NCBI GenBank assembly: GCA_031264975.1 | Contig: JAISDH010000469.1 | Coordinates: forward strand, 1-11,602 | Reading direction: 5' to 3' | DNA: 11,602 nt | Source of the DNA: Bacteroidales bacterium | GTDB lineage: Bacteria > Bacteroidota > Bacteroidia > Bacteroidales > WCHB1-69 | Part shown: piece by piece, positions 9,001-11,602 of the stretch | Layout: the number at the start of each line of letters is the position of its first letter | How positions within the stretch are numbered: the first letter of the stretch is position 1 | The notes under the pieces: generated by a model | Database searches by the model: none | What the model was told of the DNA's origin: nothing | The model's input: only the letters and a program-made list of their open reading frames with translations | Translations under genes and position numbers: made by a program

Positions 9001-9625
9001 GCCTTGAAAGGATTTTCTCTTCTGAAAACAATTCCTTTGCTTCAGCAATACCGAAATCAGCAATTTTAACTGTTCCGTCTGCTGTCATTAACAAGTTATC
9101 CGGCTTTACATCTTTGTGAATTAATCCCCGTTTATGAGCATAATGCAAGCCGCGCGCAAATTGTATCGAAATATCAAGAAGCCGCGCCAATATTATTTTT
9201 TCTTCACCGTCGTATAAGTTTCCTGTTTTTTTATATATCAAATCTTTCAGACTACCTCCAGTCATCCATTCCGAGAAAATAGATAAAACGCCATCAATTT
9301 CCCGGACATAGTAGCACAAGACAATATGCTCATGCAGACCAAGTTTAAATAAGTTGAGGCATTCCTTGATAAATGTTTCCTTTTGTTCGTTATCTATGGA
9401 TACATTTCCCTTCGGTTGTTTTAAAGCAAGTTCAATATTCCAACCTGTATGATATACGTGATACACACGTCCAAAACCACCCTCTCTGGGAGCATCCATA
9501 ATTCGGTACAAACTGCGAATAATATCGCTTGTTTTGTACATAACATGCGCAGAATTGATACCCGATTCGTTCCTCACCGCAGGTGTATCCGAAATTGTTT
9601 GAGCAATGGTCTTATCGTTTATCAT
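6059..9625 (-). CDS. Ser/Thr protein kinase with TPR-like segment and two WD40 propellers (1188 aa)
   Basis: A Hanks-type kinase domain occupies about 37-300 and keeps the catalytic set: glycine loop EGGFGRV (48-54), K69, helix-C E88, catalytic loop HKDVKPDN (170-177), DFG (190-192), SPE (212-214, for APE) and a late Arg in PAERW. The first loop glycine is replaced (R47). TPR-like helices follow (about 318-415). Beta-propeller repeats run about 445-755 and 850-1125, separated by a helical linker (about 776-840). The clearest WD repeats are near 590-635 and 925-965 (SGSDDRTAKLWN). No transmembrane segment is visible, so it should be cytosolic. Expected activity is phosphorylation of Ser/Thr on partners, with the propellers as sensor or scaffold. 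Residues 2-40 (NDKTIAQ..., YKTSDIIRS) resemble the tail of an FHA domain, suggesting the upstream half-FHA was once fused. ATG at 9625 follows the FHA stop by 11 bp; M29 (9541) is a possible alternative start. Confidence 0.95.
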   Translation of the reverse strand: MINDKTIAQTISDTPAVRNESGINSAHVMYKTSDIIRSLYRIMDAPREGGFGRVYHVYHTGWNIELALKQPKGNVSIDNEQKETFIKECLNLFKLGLHEHIVLCYYVREIDGVLSIFSEWMTGGSLKDLIYKKTGNLYDGEEKIILARLLDISIQFARGLHYAHKRGLIHKDVKPDNLLMTADGTVKIADFGIAEAKELFSEEKILSRQYCSPEQMGGRPLTIQTDIWSWGVSVLEAFLGKIEWENGLVAGYACEEYFDQTIIPMPEAMKKILRRCFQYNPAERWDNFGEIEVLLREIYESETGNLYPRPMSKSVVDTAATLNNKALSYLDMEMPDEAEKCWAKALLKQPDHLDSIFNKTLYLWRNAQIDDIQAIDTIQNIYENNPDDSHILWLYANFCMERRDYQTAIQLIKGKKLWNDKRYNSLISIAQSTGNKPVYRILSGEVLYAGQLHFANKNTFIISYSDKGFEKWAIDISSDGVPENIHQAGRYEWEWEQATVLCCSDNGKYIVTLEGKTDEFGCLANGNAVCLWDTDRCQCSFRFVSPLFSSHKEKGACFLKDNKRFMTIAWGNEKNSVGELKTWEVNSGKCLHTISIDEINSSILLFAPGAKTLATGTRDGAVKLFDTRTGALLTKINASDRKTNIQMLHFTSDGQYLNIVDADNVFTQWHCTDGKLIYKHEHGFGKNIHFFPDGKHIYSISSDCKLIDITTGQCIHTSNEYLPISDLLYSGQEYALTIVAKQSGDSHKSIILINLPKFNSGFSVRWSLSSVAGTQEMQDQKRRFNQLVAEVKTCIQKKEIKAALKYMEKVFNMPFVHRPIRHKLYDEIGQYCRVKGLRALVQEKNAGQANHNYAFNSEGYVISNGWLYDIINDKYLHKFDESFILYTFSSDNRYVFAVDKIKKYPLSIKVFDTHTGKYLFEFENAHDKSINALAVSTNGKHLLSGSDDRTAKLWNIQKRKCIHTFQHEHEVKNVFFGLNATIVTLSMLPDHKQGELILWQIRDEKMQILGKQVSCAYPNYNNSKLLLGIAGGVEQIDLQTLETNFICRHKNPHYCITDVRFFPDERYALSVGYPGWICYWDLNVGECLFSYKNEGIRLSLHPAGNYAIAYAANCSLIRIDPLYEFLGWTDWHEEARPYLEHFLFLYPDCTKNDVEKILIPELQRHGYGWLTTEGVLSQWERMKNCKYK

Positions 9626-9636
9626 GGTTCACTTAT

Positions 9637-9810
9637 TTAAGAAACATTATTTATTTCCATAATACAATGGTAACGCGAAACGATAGGATTGTCCAAAATA
9701 ATACGACAATCATTTGCCCGCCCAATGGCAACGGTTTCTTTTTCCATAAAACTTTCCTCTTTCAAGAGAAGAAACCCTTTACTGATTTTTAAGGTAACTT
9801 GTGATGACAT
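9637..9810 (-). CDS. Split or truncated FHA domain protein (57 aa)
   Basis: This is a short frame between the 103-residue gene and the kinase. It encodes an N-terminal beta strand (QVTLKISKG) and then the FHA core signature VAIGRANDCRIIL (27-39) followed by VSRYHCIMEI (44-53). Those include the conserved G-R and S-x-x-H of the phosphothreonine-binding loops. A full FHA domain is about 90-100 residues. Here a TAA stop falls right after MEINNVS, so the usual D-(L/F)-G-S-x-N-G-T loop is absent. The kinase begins 11 bp further in another frame with residues that look like the missing FHA tail. I infer an ancestral FHA-kinase fusion broken by a small deletion and frameshift. The alternative is a genuine mini-FHA peptide. 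Binding to phosphothreonine would be doubtful in this form. Confidence 0.65.
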   Translation of the reverse strand: MSSQVTLKISKGFLLLKEESFMEKETVAIGRANDCRIILDNPIVSRYHCIMEINNVS

Positions 9811-9867
9811 GGTATTTAGATTTACTTATTGCCTTTCTTTTATAGAGTCCAAAAATGAGGAAATCTA

Positions 9868-10179
9868 TCAGTCCTCATAACTTTTTTTCAAATCATCTTC
9901 CAAATTATTTACAGATAGCTGGATTTTCTGGTATATACCAGACAGTTTCGATATTTCGACAGATGGCTTTAATCCAAACGTTTGGCCTGTATAATATTTT
10001 CGGAAGTCTGTTTCAATTTCTTCTCTAAACACTTTCAAGTACATACAATCATTGAAAGCCTGTCTTAGCTCATCATCTTCTTCGATGGCATCATAAACCA
10101 AACGCCGTTCCTCATGTGTTGCAACGCCATCAATTACGTTCGTAAACATTTTATCTGAAATTATATTCTCGTTAGCCAT
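9868..10179 (-). CDS. Small acidic helical protein, candidate anti-sigma factor (103 aa)
   Basis: No confident family. The N-terminal part (about 11-45: FTNVIDGVATHEERR, then DDELRQAF) matches the general layout of anti-sigma N-terminal helices (xxxDGxxTxEExxxV...dpeLr). It has no zinc-binding HxxxCxxC motif and no membrane segment. The remainder (50-103) is charged and helical, ending KKSYED. The gene starts 18 bp after the stop of the sigma-factor gene, the usual place for a partner anti-sigma or regulator. The role is inferred mainly from this position. It could instead be an adaptor for the kinase complex downstream. Confidence 0.8.
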   Translation of the reverse strand: MANENIISDKMFTNVIDGVATHEERRLVYDAIEEDDELRQAFNDCMYLKVFREEIETDFRKYYTGQTFGLKPSVEISKLSGIYQKIQLSVNNLEDDLKKSYED

Positions 10180-10197
10180 AATTGATTCTTCCTTAAA

Positions 10198-10776
10198 TTA
10201 ATAACTCTTATTATAATATTCTGCAAACTGTTTTTTAGCCAAACTTAGTTTGTTGTAGTAATTTTCTATTGTTATGCCCAATTCCTCAGCTATTTCTTTT
10301 GATTTCTTCTCTTCAAAAAACACTTTTTTCAGAATAATCCGGTAACGTTGATTAGACATTCGCTCCAATGTATTTCTTACTTTCAACCGAGTTACCGATT
10401 CATCGGTTCCTGTCAGCTGCTTTACTTCGTCCACAAGCCATTCATGTAATTTCTGTTGTTCTTCATCTATTTTCTTACGCATATTTCGAAAATAGCGATG
10501 AACGACTATTGAAAGATACGTTTGTAAGGATGCATTATTAATGCCTTGATATTGGTATAAACGAGTCCAATTATTTTCCCTCAGTAAAAGATAGACTTCG
10601 CTGAGAGCTTCGTTCAATTCCAATTGGTCTTCACTGAAAAATTTCCTGGCATGATATTCAATCATTGAAATACATTTTTCACAAATAAGGTACTCTGCTA
10701 CTTTTTCATCGCCGGAAATAATCAAATGTTGAAGAGTCGAATCCGTAAGCTGTGAATAATAATTTGTAAATTTCAT
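10198..10776 (-). CDS. ECF-type RNA polymerase sigma factor (192 aa)
   Basis: It directs RNA polymerase to a specific promoter set. A sigma-2 region spans about 25-102 (YHARKFFSEDQLELNEALSEVY, then the core-binding and -10-recognition stretch ending in HRYFRNMRKK). A variable linker follows, then sigma-4 (about 130-185) with the helix-turn-helix KEIAEELGITIENYYNKL. Length and two-domain layout fit the ECF group. I chose the ATG at 10,776 (MKFTNYY). A longer frame to 10,806 would need a TTG start and adds ten residues with no family character. It is the first gene of the minus-strand train, so it probably regulates the cassette or its own operon. Its target promoters cannot be read from this window. 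Confidence 0.85.
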   Translation of the reverse strand: MKFTNYYSQLTDSTLQHLIISGDEKVAEYLICEKCISMIEYHARKFFSEDQLELNEALSEVYLLLRENNWTRLYQYQGINNASLQTYLSIVVHRYFRNMRKKIDEEQQKLHEWLVDEVKQLTGTDESVTRLKVRNTLERMSNQRYRIILKKVFFEEKKSKEIAEELGITIENYYNKLSLAKKQFAEYYNKSY

Positions 10777-10826
10777 CGTAAGAACAGATATATGTTTTTT
10801 TGTCAAAGTTAATTGAAATTACAATA

Positions 10827-10855
10827 AAAACATATTATATGGAAACATTTTAAAA
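10827..10855 (-). promoter_or_regulatory. Weak candidate promoter for the sigma/kinase/chaperone operon
   Basis: Reading the minus strand, TTTT (10,855-10,852), a 17-base spacer and TATGTTTT (10,834-10,827) resemble the Bacteroidetes TTTG / TAnnTTTG pattern with one mismatch in each box. It would start transcription about 45 bases before the sigma-factor ATG. The region is AT-rich, so chance matches are likely. Confidence 0.25.
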
Positions 10856-11192
10856 AAGATGGTTATAACGATAAAAGCCCCGACAACTATGTTTTTTCCT
10901 TTTCTTGATGGCTACAAAACGCCATTGGAACAAAAGAAACGAGTTCAGGATATTACCCGTAGGATTCAAACATTTGAAAATTATCGGCGACAAACTCGGC
11001 ATTTCAGGCGTAAGCACCTACACAGCACGCCACTCATATGCAACCGTCTTGAAACGTTCGGGGGCTAATATTTCCTATATTTCTGAAAGTCTGGGACATT
11101 CCAATTTGAGAAAGGCAGAAAACTACTTGGCTTCATTTGAAAAAGAAGAACGGATTAAAAATGCAGCGTTTTTAACGAATTTCGGGGATTGA
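10837..11192 (+). pseudogene. Decayed tyrosine recombinase (phage-type integrase) C-terminal remnant
   Basis: The 3' third of a Bacteroides-type site-specific integrase, readable only by joining three frames. Frame 1 gives KSPDNYVF up to the T-run at 10,892-10,897. Frame 2 continues FPFLDGYKTPLEQKKR and VQDITRRI to about 10,966. Frame 3 starts near 10,968 with KHLKIIGDKLGI and runs to the TGA at 11,190-11,192. In the last piece the catalytic C-terminal residues are present: YTARHS (box II Arg and His), LGH, and the tyrosine in ENYLASF. The N-terminal arm- and core-binding domains and the box I arginine are absent. The left limit is approximate, since similarity fades into AT-rich sequence around 10,837-10,858. 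Two frameshifts plus 5' loss mean it is not functional. It is probably the scar of the integrase that brought in part of this island. Confidence 0.85.
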
Positions 11193-11201
11193 ATTTTATC
11201 A

Positions 11202-11265
11202 TGTCACAAAAAACCTGTATTTTTGTTACAAAATTCCGTCATATATTTATGCTAAATTTGTGACA
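11202..11265. promoter_or_regulatory. Candidate operator: three TGTYACAAA repeats before the antitoxin gene
   Basis: TGTCACAAA at 11,202-11,210 and its exact reverse complement TTTGTGACA at 11,257-11,265 form a 9-bp inverted repeat. A third copy, TGTTACAAA, lies at 11,224-11,232 inside the odd-centred palindrome TTTTGTTACAAAA (11,220-11,232 region). The set sits just before the antitoxin start and overlaps the candidate -7 box. AbiEi-type antitoxins are known to repress their own promoter through inverted repeats, so this is a natural operator candidate. The arm spacing (46 bases) is wide, so looping or independent half-site binding would be needed. Confidence 0.4.
11253..11260 (+). promoter_or_regulatory. 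Candidate Bacteroidetes -7 box for the antitoxin gene
   Basis: TAAATTTG matches TAnnTTTG exactly and lies 25 bases before the ATG at 11,286. No good TTTG -33 box is seen at the usual 17-20 base spacing; the nearest (11,222-11,225) is 27 bases upstream. It overlaps the right arm of the inverted repeat, so binding there could block polymerase. Confidence 0.35.
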
Positions 11266-11285
11266 AAAAATAACGATAAAATAAT

Positions 11286-11602
11286 ATGCAATCAACTCAT
11301 ATTAAAATAAAAGAGTTTATTATAAAAAAGAGACGTGGAAATCTTTTTTTTGCAAATGATTTCAAATCTTTTGGGTCTGGAGATTCGATTCGTCAAGCAC
11401 TTTCACGACTCTGTAAAGACGAATTTATCGTTCGCCTTTCAAATGGCATTTATTTGTATCCTAAAATTAGTAAACGCATAGGTATTGTCTATCCATCAAT
11501 CGAAGATATTGCTAAGGCTATTGCGAAAAGAGAAAAGGCAAGATTAATTCCAACCGGTGTTTATGCTCTGAATAAATTAGGATTATCCACACAAGTGCCA
11601 AT
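11286..11602 (+). CDS. AbiEi/DUF6088-type antitoxin, 5' part (runs off window)
   Basis: The frame opens at an ATG and is still open at the window end (105 full codons). The N-terminus (IKIKEFIIKKRRGNLFFANDF, then SGDSIRQALSRLCKDEFIVRLSNGIYLYP) is a winged-helix of the kind found in DUF6088 / type IV AbiEi-family antitoxins. The following segment (SIEDIAKAIAKREKARLIPTG, then VYALNKLGLSTQVP) matches the usual continuation of that family, in which a full protein is about 200 residues. Such genes are usually followed by a nucleotidyltransferase toxin (AbiEii-like), expected just beyond 11,602. It is probably an autorepressor, given the repeats upstream. Its orientation, opposite to the chaperone train, marks it as a separate unit. 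Confidence 0.85.
   Translation, partial: MQSTHIKIKEFIIKKRRGNLFFANDFKSFGSGDSIRQALSRLCKDEFIVRLSNGIYLYPKISKRIGIVYPSIEDIAKAIAKREKARLIPTGVYALNKLGLSTQVP

Noticed and set aside
10777..10806. Ten-codon upstream extension of the sigma-factor frame
   Set aside because: It would begin with TTG and encodes no recognisable sigma sequence; the ATG at 10,776 gives a normal ECF N-terminus.
10859..11068. Plus-strand frame taken as a separate small protein
   Set aside because: Only its middle part carries integrase sequence; the rest is frameshifted read-through, so it belongs to the recombinase remnant.
1..11602. CRISPR arrays, tRNA or rRNA genes, insertion-sequence ends
   Set aside because: No regularly spaced repeats, cloverleaf-like segments or transposase frames were found on reading both strands.

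Overview
The window looks like a low-GC Bacteroidetes (probably Bacteroidales) chromosome. Three things point there: a Bacteroides-type tyrosine recombinase C-terminus, a DUF6088/AbiEi-type antitoxin with a match to the Bacteroidetes -7 consensus (TAnnTTTG) in front of it, and A/T-rich start regions without strong Shine-Dalgarno sequences. The mixture of integrase debris, a toxin-antitoxin gene and a large same-strand cassette suggests an accessory island rather than core genome.

Region 1 (about 10,776 down to 109, minus strand) is one long, tightly spaced gene train, very probably an operon. In transcription order it holds: an ECF-type sigma factor; a 103-residue acidic helical protein (candidate anti-sigma); a 57-residue half FHA domain; a Ser/Thr protein kinase with a TPR-like segment and two WD40 propellers; a 549-residue protein with a J-like N-terminus and a C-terminal membrane hairpin; a signal-peptide and single-TM protein whose cytosolic C-terminus resembles the beta domain of GrpE; an 865-residue divergent Hsp70; and a 204-residue truncated Hsp70 paralogue with a damaged nucleotide site. 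Apart from 242 bp around the FHA piece, the gaps are 18 to 36 bp.

Region 2 (about 10,837-11,192, plus strand) is the decayed 3' end of a tyrosine recombinase gene, readable only across three frames. Region 3 (11,193-11,602, plus strand) is a repeat-rich promoter/operator region and the start of an AbiEi-like antitoxin gene that runs off the window.

My reading, which is inference, is that region 1 is a membrane-tethered chaperone machine under kinase control. An Hsp70 with an unusual substrate-binding half is paired with a dedicated membrane-anchored GrpE-like exchange factor and a second membrane-anchored protein that may stand in for a J-protein. The kinase, once apparently fused to an FHA phosphothreonine reader, would sense state through its WD40/TPR part, and the sigma/anti-sigma pair would control expression. 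No nuclease, protease, NADase or pore-forming toxin is visible, so if this is a conflict or defence system its output is unknown. Two parts are damaged or remodelled: the FHA domain is split, and the second Hsp70 is a fragment.
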